DNA from: an uncultured Myxococcales bacterium
GTDB lineage: Bacteria > Myxococcota > Myxococcia > Myxococcales > Myxococcaceae
Direction: 5' to 3'
Assembly (NCBI GenBank): GCA_937980205.1
Contig: CALJKW010000023.1
Span: 33,714-97,713, forward strand
Length of the DNA: 64,000 nucleotides
Shown piece after piece: positions 57,224 to 64,000 of the stretch (its first letter is position 1; each line of letters opens with the position of its first letter). Made by a program: the position numbers and the translations under genes. The notes beneath the pieces are model-generated. The model was not told the DNA's origin. It saw only the letters and a program-made list of their open reading frames with translations, and did not search any database.

Positions 57224-58504
57224 GTGCAGGTCATCACGCTCGCCGAGCGGCGCGCCCGCCTCGCCATCCGCCATCACCTCACAGCCGCGGCCCGCGCGGA
57301 GCACGTCGTGGACGTCGCGCGCGACGTCGTGTGCCTGCACGCGACGGATCCGTCGACCGTGTACCTCTCGGCGTGGGCGCGGCTGAAGGAGCCCGCGCTC
57401 GAGGCGGTCGACCGCGCGCTGTACGAGGACCGCGCGCTGCTGCGGATGCTCGCGATGCGGCGGACGATGTTCGTGACGCCGATCGACGAGGCGCCGCTGC
57501 TTCACGCCGGCGCCTCGCAGGCCATCGCGAAGCTCGAGCGGCGGCGCAGCGAGCAGCTCGTGGCGCTGCTGAAGGTGAAGGACCCCGCGCGCTGGTTCCG
57601 CGACGCGTGCGCCGCGGCCCTCGTCGCACTCGAGAAGAAGGGCGAGGCCACCGCCCAGGAGCTCTCTCGCGAGGTCCCCGCGCTGGCGAAGAAGGTCCGC
57701 GTCAACGTCGGCAAGAAGTACGAGGGAGAGATCGGCTTCTCCGGTCGCGTGCTGCTGCAGCTCGGCCTCGAGGGCAAGGTCGTGCGCGGCCGCCCGCGCG
57801 GCAGCTGGCTCTCGAGCCAGTACCGCTGGAGCGCCCTCGCTCGCTGGCTCGGCGCCGAGCTCGAAGAGATCGCAGTCGAGGACGCGCGCACGCGGCTCAT
57901 CGCGCGGTGGCTCGAGCGCTTCGGGCCCGGCACCGAGAACGACGTCGCCTGGTGGACCGGCTGGCCGCTGCGCGACGTGCGACCCGCGCTCGCGAAGGTC
58001 GGCGAGCCGGTCGAGCTCGAGGGCGGCGGAGCAGGGTGGATCGCGCGCGGGGACGACCAGCGCACGAGACCGCCCGCGCCGTGGGTCGCGCTGCTGCCGT
58101 CGCTGGATCCGACCGTGATGGGGTGGAAGGACCGCGACTGGTACGTGGGGCCTCACCAGCGCGCGCTGTTCGACACCAGCGGCAACGCGGGCCCGAGCAT
58201 CTGGGTCGACGGCCGCATCGCCGGCGGCTGGGCGGTGCGCCCCGACGGCGAGGTCGTCACGAAGCTGCTCGAGGACGTCGGCGCCGAGCGCTCACGCGAG
58301 GTCGACGCCGAGGCCGCGCGGCTGACGAAGTTCCTGAACGCCACCGGAGTGACGCCGCGGTTCCCGAGCCCGCTGAGCCGCGAGCTGCTGGAGGTCAGTC
58401 GAGCACGCAGAGGCCGCGCTTCGCGACGTCCGGCATCGTCGGCGGCACCATCTTCTGCAGCTGCTCGTGCAAGAGGCGCACGTCTTCCCAGCCGGCCTGG
58501 ATGA
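57224..58504 (+). CDS. Winged-helix (HTH_42/AlkX-like) protein, QxQ replaced
   Basis: 426 residues from GTG 57224. VVCLHATDPSTVYLSAWARL and the following winged-helix arrangement (LLRMLAMRRTMFVTP, HQRALFDTSGNAGPSIWVDG) match the HTH_42 family related to the interstrand-crosslink glycosylase AlkZ/YcaQ. In AlkZ the first helix carries two catalytic Gln in a Q-x-Q pattern; this protein has HAT in that place. Many related proteins keep this HATDPxT variant, with unknown activity. After about residue 390 the sequence becomes Arg/Ala rich and overlaps the zeta-toxin-like gene by 110 bases, so the real C-terminus may be earlier. Confidence 0.75.
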   Translation: MQVITLAERRARLAIRHHLTAAARAEHVVDVARDVVCLHATDPSTVYLSAWARLKEPALEAVDRALYEDRALLRMLAMRRTMFVTPIDEAPLLHAGASQAIAKLERRRSEQLVALLKVKDPARWFRDACAAALVALEKKGEATAQELSREVPALAKKVRVNVGKKYEGEIGFSGRVLLQLGLEGKVVRGRPRGSWLSSQYRWSALARWLGAELEEIAVEDARTRLIARWLERFGPGTENDVAWWTGWPLRDVRPALAKVGEPVELEGGGAGWIARGDDQRTRPPAPWVALLPSLDPTVMGWKDRDWYVGPHQRALFDTSGNAGPSIWVDGRIAGGWAVRPDGEVVTKLLEDVGAERSREVDAEAARLTKFLNATGVTPRFPSPLSRELLEVSRARRGRASRRPASSAAPSSAAARARGARLPSRPG

Positions 58505-59612
58505 TGTTCATCAGGTCGCCCTGCGCCTCGTGGATGTTCTCTTTCGTGAACGTCTCGGCGGTGGGCTTGGGGCCGGTGTTGTCGACGATGACGAGCTCGA
58601 GCTCGCCGGGCTGCTTGTCGAAGTCGCGGATCAGCGCGCGCATGTTCTCGCCGCCGTCGACGTAGCTCTCGGCGAAGCTGCGCGTGTTCACCAGGCGGCC
58701 CTCTTCGTCGAAGCGCTTCGTCACCGCGCGCTCGAACGCCTTCACCGGGTCCGCGTTCACGTAGACCATCGTCACCTTGATGCCGCGCTTGGCGGCCTCC
58801 TGGATGATCCACTTGTTGTCGAGGCCCGACTGCTCGCCGGCGGCGTCCCAGATGGCGCCGAACTGGTTCTTGAAGTCGGGCGAGAGGCCCTGCTTGAGCG
58901 CGTAGCCCTTGCCGGCGCCGCAGCCTCCGTTGGTGACGAGCACGTTGCGCTTCGGGTCGCCGGGGGGCAGCTTCGCGAGCTCGTCGAGGCGCTGCACGAA
59001 CGCCATCTGCGTGCACGCGTGCGCCGCCTGGTGCATCGCGGCGTTGGCTCCGCCGGCGCGGAACTCCTTCACCTCGGGCGTGAGGCCGTCGGCGCCGAGC
59101 CACTGCTCGGGCCGCAGCGCGCCCTTCGAGTCGTCGACCGCGAACGTCGGCACGCCACCTTCCGCGTTCACCATCGCGCGGTAGCGGTCGACGAACTTCT
59201 GCGGGTCAGCCTCGAACTCGGCGTTCACCTCGAGCTGCAGCTTGTGCAGCTTCGACGGCAGGCCCTCGAGGACGGGGAGGCGGTCTCCCTTCTGGTACAG
59301 CTTCGTGGTGTCGAGGCCGACCGACGCCTGCCGGCCCTCTTTCCGCTTCACCGTCGGGCTGTCGCTCGACACGGTGTCGAAGCCGAGGCCGCCGCCGCTC
59401 GAGCGCACGTGCTCGGTCTTCGCGCTCTTGCCCTCGATGGAGACCGGGCCCGTCGTGACCCCGTTCTGCTGGAACGTGGTGGGGACGACCTTGGGCGTGG
59501 TGACCGGCGCGGTCGTCTCGGTCTTCGTGACCGGCGGCTGCGTCTGCGGCTGAGTCTTCGGAAGGATGGGCAGAGAGACGTCGCGCTTGCCCCGCGCTCC
59601 GCCGACGCTCAT
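58395..59612 (-). CDS. Zeta-toxin-like P-loop kinase
   Basis: 405 residues. The first about 100 residues are a Thr/Pro/Gln-rich disordered lead with no signal peptide. A helical region with HQAAHACTQMAFVQRLDELA precedes the Walker A motif GGCGAGKGYALK near residue 230, then VYVNADPVKAFERAVTKR and IVDNTG, the layout of zeta toxins (UDP-GlcNAc kinases) and related effectors. The upstream gene is a 56-residue charged protein whose stop overlaps this ATG. So it is either a toxin-antitoxin pair or a secreted effector with a chaperone/immunity protein. Confidence 0.72.
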   Translation of the reverse strand: MSVGGARGKRDVSLPILPKTQPQTQPPVTKTETTAPVTTPKVVPTTFQQNGVTTGPVSIEGKSAKTEHVRSSGGGLGFDTVSSDSPTVKRKEGRQASVGLDTTKLYQKGDRLPVLEGLPSKLHKLQLEVNAEFEADPQKFVDRYRAMVNAEGGVPTFAVDDSKGALRPEQWLGADGLTPEVKEFRAGGANAAMHQAAHACTQMAFVQRLDELAKLPPGDPKRNVLVTNGGCGAGKGYALKQGLSPDFKNQFGAIWDAAGEQSGLDNKWIIQEAAKRGIKVTMVYVNADPVKAFERAVTKRFDEEGRLVNTRSFAESYVDGGENMRALIRDFDKQPGELELVIVDNTGPKPTAETFTKENIHEAQGDLMNIIQAGWEDVRLLHEQLQKMVPPTMPDVAKRGLCVLD

Positions 59613-59779
59613 TTCTTCTTCTCCGACTTGAGCACGCCGAGCTTCTTCAGCGCCTCACGCTGCCTGGCTTCCTTCTCGGCCTGCGCCTTGGCTTCCTTCT
59701 TCTCCCAATCCGGGTCGCTCAGGTTCTCGACGATGACCTTGGCGACGGCTTCTCCGGGAGTCGGCTTCTTGTTCGGCAT
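59609..59779 (-). CDS. Small charged protein upstream of zeta-like toxin (candidate antitoxin/chaperone)
   Basis: 56 residues. Composition is Lys/Glu/Ala-rich with a long helix (KKEAKAQAEKEARQREALKKLGVL), ending SEKKK. It does not resemble epsilon antitoxin by sequence and has no DNA-binding motif. ATG 59779 was chosen because it gives a clean start, and its TGA overlaps the ATG of the zeta-like gene (ATGA 59609-59612). Such coupling is what a toxin partner would need. Function is inferred from position only. Confidence 0.6.
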   Translation of the reverse strand: MPNKKPTPGEAVAKVIVENLSDPDWEKKEAKAQAEKEARQREALKKLGVLKSEKKK

Positions 59780-59795
59780 CACGATTTCCAACCTA

Positions 59796-60956
59796 TCAGG
59801 GCACACGCACCGTCAGACAATTCCGCGCCCGGACCTCTAGCGCACCCGGAGCCGCGTCGCCCACCCAGTTGCGGGAGGAGGGACTGTAAGCGCCACGCAC
59901 GACGGCATTGTCCGACACGACCTCCAGAATCTGATCGAGGTCATCGCCGCGCAGCGTGAGGGTGTTGCTCCCACGTTCGACGGAACGCACGACCGGCAGC
60001 CGAGCGACCGGGTCGCAGACGTACCAGGGCCAGTCGGCCCAGGCCTGGCCTCCGCGGGTGTCGCGGATGACGGCCCAGAGCCGGCCGCGGCGGTCGTCGG
60101 GCAGCGGGTCGTTGGTGGCGGGGTCGCCCGGCGCGGCCATCGACGACTTCACGTCGCTCTTGAGCGAGGTGCGGTCGTAGTCGAAGCGGCCGGCGGTCGT
60201 GTACCAGGCGACGATGATGCTCTCGGTCTTCATCTGAGGCTCGTTCGTCGGCGAGAGGTCTTCGAAGTCCTGGAAGTCGCGCGCGGTGAGGTCGAGCTCG
60301 CTCTCGAGCGTGGGCAGGAAGCGCAGCGTCCCGCCCTTGGGCAGCTTCTCGCCTTCGACGAAGATGTCGTCGATGACGGGGTTCACGTTCGGGCTGGGGT
60401 GCTCGCTGACGCGCACGCGGAACAGCGTCACCTGCGAGGCGATCTCCTTCGTCGAGACCTTCTCGAGCACGGCGCGCAGCTCGTCCATCGAGGCGGTGAT
60501 GGGCACGTCGGCGCCGACGGCGATGTTGAGGATGGTGCCCACGGTGCCCTTCGTTCTGACCGGGTCGCCGGCGTCGAGGACGTCGAACAGCGTGCTCTGC
60601 GTCGAGTAGGCGGCGCGGTTGCCGATGCCGAGGATCTTCACGCCCGGCGGCAGCTGCATCGCGTTCGCGATCGACTGCGTGTCTCCGACCTGCGTGAGGT
60701 CGGAGCAGGCGCCGCGGTTCTGGGCGTACGGGTCGGGCTCGCAGCCGAGCCAGATCATCGTGGTGCGCTCGCCGGGGCGCGTGGGGTCGAGCACGAGCGC
60801 CTCGAGGGAAGCGGTCTGCCCGGGCCGCACCTCGGGCGGCTCGGCGCGCACGCCGATGACGCGCAGCGAGTCGATGACGTGCACCGGCTTCCACGGCTGA
60901 TCGCAGGCGGCGCCGAGCAGGAGCAGCGAAGCGGCGAGCGCGCGGGTGTTCACCAT
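59796..60956 (-). CDS. Lipoprotein partner of the TonB-dependent receptor
   Basis: 386 residues from ATG 60956. Lipobox LLGAAC (Cys18). The mature protein is strand-rich: IDSLRVIGVRAEPPEVRPGQTASLEALVL, an Ig-like start, then IVAWYTTAGRFDYD and a last domain RSVERGSNTLTLRGDDLDQIL. Domains look like Ig/bacterial surface folds, and no enzyme motif was seen. It overlaps the receptor stop by 7 bases, so the two are cotranscribed. It might be a surface-exposed ligand-binding lipoprotein (SusD-like in role but not in sequence). Confidence 0.7.
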   Translation of the reverse strand: MVNTRALAASLLLLGAACDQPWKPVHVIDSLRVIGVRAEPPEVRPGQTASLEALVLDPTRPGERTTMIWLGCEPDPYAQNRGACSDLTQVGDTQSIANAMQLPPGVKILGIGNRAAYSTQSTLFDVLDAGDPVRTKGTVGTILNIAVGADVPITASMDELRAVLEKVSTKEIASQVTLFRVRVSEHPSPNVNPVIDDIFVEGEKLPKGGTLRFLPTLESELDLTARDFQDFEDLSPTNEPQMKTESIIVAWYTTAGRFDYDRTSLKSDVKSSMAAPGDPATNDPLPDDRRGRLWAVIRDTRGGQAWADWPWYVCDPVARLPVVRSVERGSNTLTLRGDDLDQILEVVSDNAVVRGAYSPSSRNWVGDAAPGALEVRARNCLTVRVP

Positions 60957-63613
60957 TCCCCCTTGATGCCGAGCACCGGAAGAATGGGCAGCCCGGTGAT
61001 GTACGACTCCTTGGTGAAGTCGTAGTTCTGCACGAGCTGCTCGACGTTCTTCTGGTTCGTGACGTTCTGAACGTCGAGGTACACCGACAGCATCCAGTGC
61101 TTGAAGACGAAGCGCTTGTCGAGGCGCAGGTCGAGCTGGACGAAGTCGGGCAGGCGGCGGCTGAAGACCGGGCCCGGCACCGGCACGTAGTAGTTGCCGT
61201 TCGCGTCGTAGATCGCGCCGACGACGGGCGTGACGAGCGGGCCGGAGACGTAGCGGAAGCGCGCTCCGAAGATGAAGTCGAAGGGCAGCTTGTAGCTCGC
61301 GATGAGGATGAGGTTGTGCGGCTGGTCGAACTGGCTGGGGCCCCACTGGGTGCCGCCGAAGTGGTCCCGCTCGGAGCGTGAGAGCGAGTACGCGAGCCAG
61401 CCGAAGAAGTTCTTCGTGAGCTGGTGGCGCAGCAGGATCTCCATGCCGTACGCGCGGCCGCGGCCGTTGTTGGTGTACCGCAGGTCCGCGTTCGGCGAGC
61501 TCACGTCGGTCGTCGCGCCGGGGTTCAGCGTCGCGCGCACCTGGTGGAAGAGGTCCTTGTAGTAGCCCTGCACGTCGAGCGTGACCGCGTCGGAGAAGCG
61601 CTTCTCGATGCCGACCATGTAGTGGCTGCCGGCCTCGGGCAGCAGCGACGGGTTGCCGAACGTCGGAGAGAGCAGGCCGATGCGGTAGTCCGGTTGCTGG
61701 TGGTACAGGCCCGCGGCCGCCTTCACGGTGAGGTCTTCGTACGGCGTCCAGAACAGCGCGACGCGCGGGTCGAGCCAGCCGCGCTTCATGTAGCCCTCGT
61801 AGTCTGCGCGGATGCCGGCGACGATCTTCACGTTGTCGAACGGCCTGATGACGGCCTCGGCCCAGACGCCGGGCTCGGGGTAGACGTTGCGGCTCGTCTC
61901 GGCGACGAGGTTTCGCGAGACGAACGGATCGGGGATCGCGTTCGGCTTGAACACGCTCGACGGCGGGCTCTGCCACTGCGCGTTGACGATGAAGAGGTAG
62001 AAGTCGAGGCCGACGTTGACGGTCAGCCACTTCGCGACGTCGATCTCGAGCGTGTTGCGCGACTGGAAGGGGAACTGCTCGCCGGAGAGGTAGATGTCGC
62101 TGCCGATGTTGATGTCGAGGCGGTCGTAGCCGGCGCTGATGCGGTTGACGAGGCGCAGCTTGTCGCTGAACAGGTAGTCGAAGCCGATGACGAGGCGGTT
62201 GTAGTTGACGCTCGTGCCGAACGTGCCGCGCCCCTCGGGGTCGAACGCGGGGTTCGGCAGCAGCAGCGCCAGCTTGTCGTCGCTGCCGAAGAACGAGACG
62301 AAGAAGCGCGAGCGGCCCTTCTTCGGCCGGTACTCGAGGCGGACCTGGTAGTCGTAGTACCGCGGAGCGACCGTGAAGCTCAGCGCGTTCTTCGCGCTGT
62401 CTCCGACGATCTCGAAGACCGCGGGCAACAACGCGTCGATGTACGAGCGCCGGCCGCTGACGCTGAAGCTCCAGTCGTCGCCGATCGGCCCCTCGAGGAG
62501 AATCGAGCTGTCGACGAGGTTGACGTCGACGAAGCCGTGGTAGCCGTTCTTCGACGGAGTGCGCACGTCGGCGGCGACGAGCCCGCCGATCGATCGCCCG
62601 TACGCGGCGCCGAAGTTGCCCGGCTGGAACGAGAGGCTCTCGAGGAGGTTCGAGTTGAACGTGGCGTAGAGGCCGCCGAAGTGGAACAGCTGCGGGATGA
62701 GCGTCTCGTCGATGTACGTGCGCGTGTCCCAGGCCTTCGAGCCGCGCACGACGAGGTTGCCGAGGCCGAACGGCGCGCGCGCGACGCCCGGCAGGTTCTG
62801 CACCACGCGGAAGGCGTCGCCGTTCGTGCCGGGGATGAGGCGGATCTCCTCCTGGCGGAGCGTGACCTGCGCGACCTCTTTGCGCTCCTTCGCGCCGCGC
62901 ACGACGGTCTCGTAGGCGCCGTAGACCTTCTTGCGGACGTGGTAGGTGACCTCGGTCTTCTTGCCGGGGGCGATCTCTTCGCTGACCTCGAACCGCTCGT
63001 AGTCGGAGGAGGAGACCACGACCTTGTGCGTGCCCGGCGGCACGTCGTCGAAGGAGAACGTGCCGTCCTCGGCCGAGAAGCCTTCCATCTCGTCGACGAG
63101 GATCGCGGCGCCGGCGATGGGCACGCGCGTCCCGCGCTCGATGAGGCGGCCGGTGAAGTTGGTGATGGGCACGCCCGCGTCGGGAGTCGGCGCGACCTCG
63201 ACGACCTCCTGCCGGAGGAAGAAGTTGTACGAGTACTGCAGGCGGACGGCGGTCGGCTTGCCGTCGACCTCGGCCGGGCTGAAGCGGAACTGCTTCACTG
63301 CGCCGATGGCGCTCTCGTCGAACGCGCGCCCCGCCGATTGGACGACGCGGGCGTCCATGACGGTGCCGTCGGCGCCGAGGTCGATCTCCATGACGACGGT
63401 GCCGGCTCTTCCCGCGTCCGCTTCTTCCGGCGGGTAGGGCGCCTCGACCTGGTGGATGAGCTCGGGGGCCTTCGTGAGGACGCCGGTGGCGCCACCGTCG
63501 GTCTGGGCGAACGCGGTGCTGGAGACGGCGACGAGGAGTGCGACGAGGAGACGCAGGGCGATGCTTCGTACGATCGAAGTGGCAAGTTGGCTACTGACTG
63601 GAGTGGGTCCCAC
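60950..63613 (-). CDS. TonB-dependent receptor with N-terminal TonB-like and carboxypeptidase-regulatory-like domains
   Basis: 887 residues from GTG 63613. A signal peptide (RLLVALLVAVSSTAFA) is followed by a TonB_C-like domain at about 50-135 (LIHQVEAPYPPEEADAGRAG, GRAFDESAIGAVKQFRFSPA). A CarboxypepD_reg-like beta-sandwich at about 150-230 follows (FTGRLIERGTRVPIAGAAI). The plug (about 240-350) has IPGTNGDAFRVVQNLPG and NLVVRG. The barrel (350-887) has many aromatic strands (YDYQVRLEYRPKKG, HNLILIASYKLP) and ends LGIKGEW. It transports an unknown ligand. It is cotranscribed with the lipoprotein downstream. Confidence 0.9.
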   Translation of the reverse strand: MGPTPVSSQLATSIVRSIALRLLVALLVAVSSTAFAQTDGGATGVLTKAPELIHQVEAPYPPEEADAGRAGTVVMEIDLGADGTVMDARVVQSAGRAFDESAIGAVKQFRFSPAEVDGKPTAVRLQYSYNFFLRQEVVEVAPTPDAGVPITNFTGRLIERGTRVPIAGAAILVDEMEGFSAEDGTFSFDDVPPGTHKVVVSSSDYERFEVSEEIAPGKKTEVTYHVRKKVYGAYETVVRGAKERKEVAQVTLRQEEIRLIPGTNGDAFRVVQNLPGVARAPFGLGNLVVRGSKAWDTRTYIDETLIPQLFHFGGLYATFNSNLLESLSFQPGNFGAAYGRSIGGLVAADVRTPSKNGYHGFVDVNLVDSSILLEGPIGDDWSFSVSGRRSYIDALLPAVFEIVGDSAKNALSFTVAPRYYDYQVRLEYRPKKGRSRFFVSFFGSDDKLALLLPNPAFDPEGRGTFGTSVNYNRLVIGFDYLFSDKLRLVNRISAGYDRLDINIGSDIYLSGEQFPFQSRNTLEIDVAKWLTVNVGLDFYLFIVNAQWQSPPSSVFKPNAIPDPFVSRNLVAETSRNVYPEPGVWAEAVIRPFDNVKIVAGIRADYEGYMKRGWLDPRVALFWTPYEDLTVKAAAGLYHQQPDYRIGLLSPTFGNPSLLPEAGSHYMVGIEKRFSDAVTLDVQGYYKDLFHQVRATLNPGATTDVSSPNADLRYTNNGRGRAYGMEILLRHQLTKNFFGWLAYSLSRSERDHFGGTQWGPSQFDQPHNLILIASYKLPFDFIFGARFRYVSGPLVTPVVGAIYDANGNYYVPVPGPVFSRRLPDFVQLDLRLDKRFVFKHWMLSVYLDVQNVTNQKNVEQLVQNYDFTKESYITGLPILPVLGIKGEW

Positions 63614-64000
63614 CTCGCCCCAGCTCGTGGCCTGGAGGGAAGAAGAGTGGCTCAGCCCCTGGGCCTGCTTCGATGCCGCGGCACCCGGCGTTTGCGAGCG
63701 GCTGACGAAGGAGCGGCGGCTCCTGCTGACCGCTTCGCCCGGTCCGGAGGTCGTGGGCCGTTTCGGGGTTGTGAGAGAAGATCCGGGCGACCCATCGCGG
63801 CGGCCAGGTCTGCTCTCGAGTGGTGCAGGGTCGAGAGCGGCGCATCAGTCACCGCGTCCGATTCTGAGAGTCACCCTCCGCGACCCCGCAGGTGCCCTGG
63901 GGGGGCTTGCGGGTTGTACGAAACGATTGGCGATACCCGCCGATTTGAGCCTGCCGACGATTTACTGCGCTGACCGCTTGCGAGGCCGGATCGGACCGAT
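63614..64000. other. 387-base end region with an open frame but no supported gene
   Basis: The sequence upstream of the TonB receptor must contain its promoter on the minus strand. On the plus strand, a frame from GTG 63627 stays open to the window edge (WREEEWLSPWACFDAA... start), but its codon use lacks the usual G/C third-position bias after about 63780, so I do not call a gene. Sequence beyond the window would decide this. Confidence 0.4.

Noticed and set aside
63627..64000. Open plus-strand frame to the window end
   Set aside because: It has no normal codon bias after the first half and no recognised motif; the window end prevents a decision.

Overview
This window is high-GC DNA (visibly about two thirds G+C) from what looks like a member of the Myxococcota. 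The evidence is six Ser/Thr-kinase-like proteins in 64 kb, many lipoproteins, a trypsin-like protease with a MYXO-CTERM-like tail, glycine-rich GGGVSGT linkers, a PilZ-fused sigma-54 activator, a TonB-dependent receptor carrying its own TonB-like domain, and dense 4-base ATGA/GTGA gene overlaps. No rRNA, tRNA, CRISPR array, insertion sequence or prophage was seen.

Layout. 1-4.7 kb: end of a secreted protein, an outer-membrane barrel protein, a zinc-ribbon/Sel1 membrane protein, and a two-gene RdgC-like unit in which the halves of RdgC appear as separate overlapping genes. 4.7-13.2 kb: Ser/Thr kinase; ferritin-like diiron protein; TetR regulator with tandem palindromes over its own start; two alpha/beta hydrolases; a three-gene operon of kinase, DUF3105-like lipoprotein and phosphoesterase. 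13.3-19.7 kb: PAS histidine kinase, AlkC-like glycosylase, secreted nuclease/phosphatase-fold lipoprotein, EF-hand-like protein, CapA-like protein. 19.7-27.6 kb: L,D-transpeptidase lipoprotein, LysM protein with a His/Cys caspase-like signature, a sigma-region-2-only small protein, an esterase lipoprotein whose core looks circularly permuted and whose 3' end looks frameshifted, and two unknown proteins. 27.6-31.4 kb: ECF sigma factor with a FecR-type anti-sigma, rhodanese-SDR pair, bacterial cereblon (CULT) protein. 31.4-39.4 kb: pseudokinase, a kinase fused to a degenerate cyclase domain, a pseudouridine synthase-like protein lacking the catalytic Asp, an MBL enzyme, a VOC protein and a second pseudokinase.

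39.5-50 kb holds the most suggestive locus. A PilZ-containing sigma-54 activator and a small Pro-rich protein are divergent from a five-gene, fully overlapping operon: heme lipoprotein (CX3CH), cytochrome-like lipoprotein (CX4CH), outer-membrane barrel (CXXCH), transmembrane kinase, small CXXCH protein. A well-spaced -24/-12 sigma-54 promoter lies 47 bases before the first start codon. The inferred theme is regulated cell-surface redox chemistry coupled to kinase signalling.

50-64 kb: membrane protein, one-POTRA Omp85 protein, AraC-type regulator, COQ4-like protein, second nuclease/phosphatase-fold protein, two genes of different codon style, HTH_42-type protein, a zeta-toxin-like kinase overlapping a 56-residue charged partner, and a TonB receptor with a lipoprotein partner.

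An intergenic palindromic repeat family (CACCCTGAGCGG...GTCGAAGGG) occurs at least four times between 37.8 and 53.6 kb. One copy encodes part of a protein N-terminus and another supplies a stop codon.
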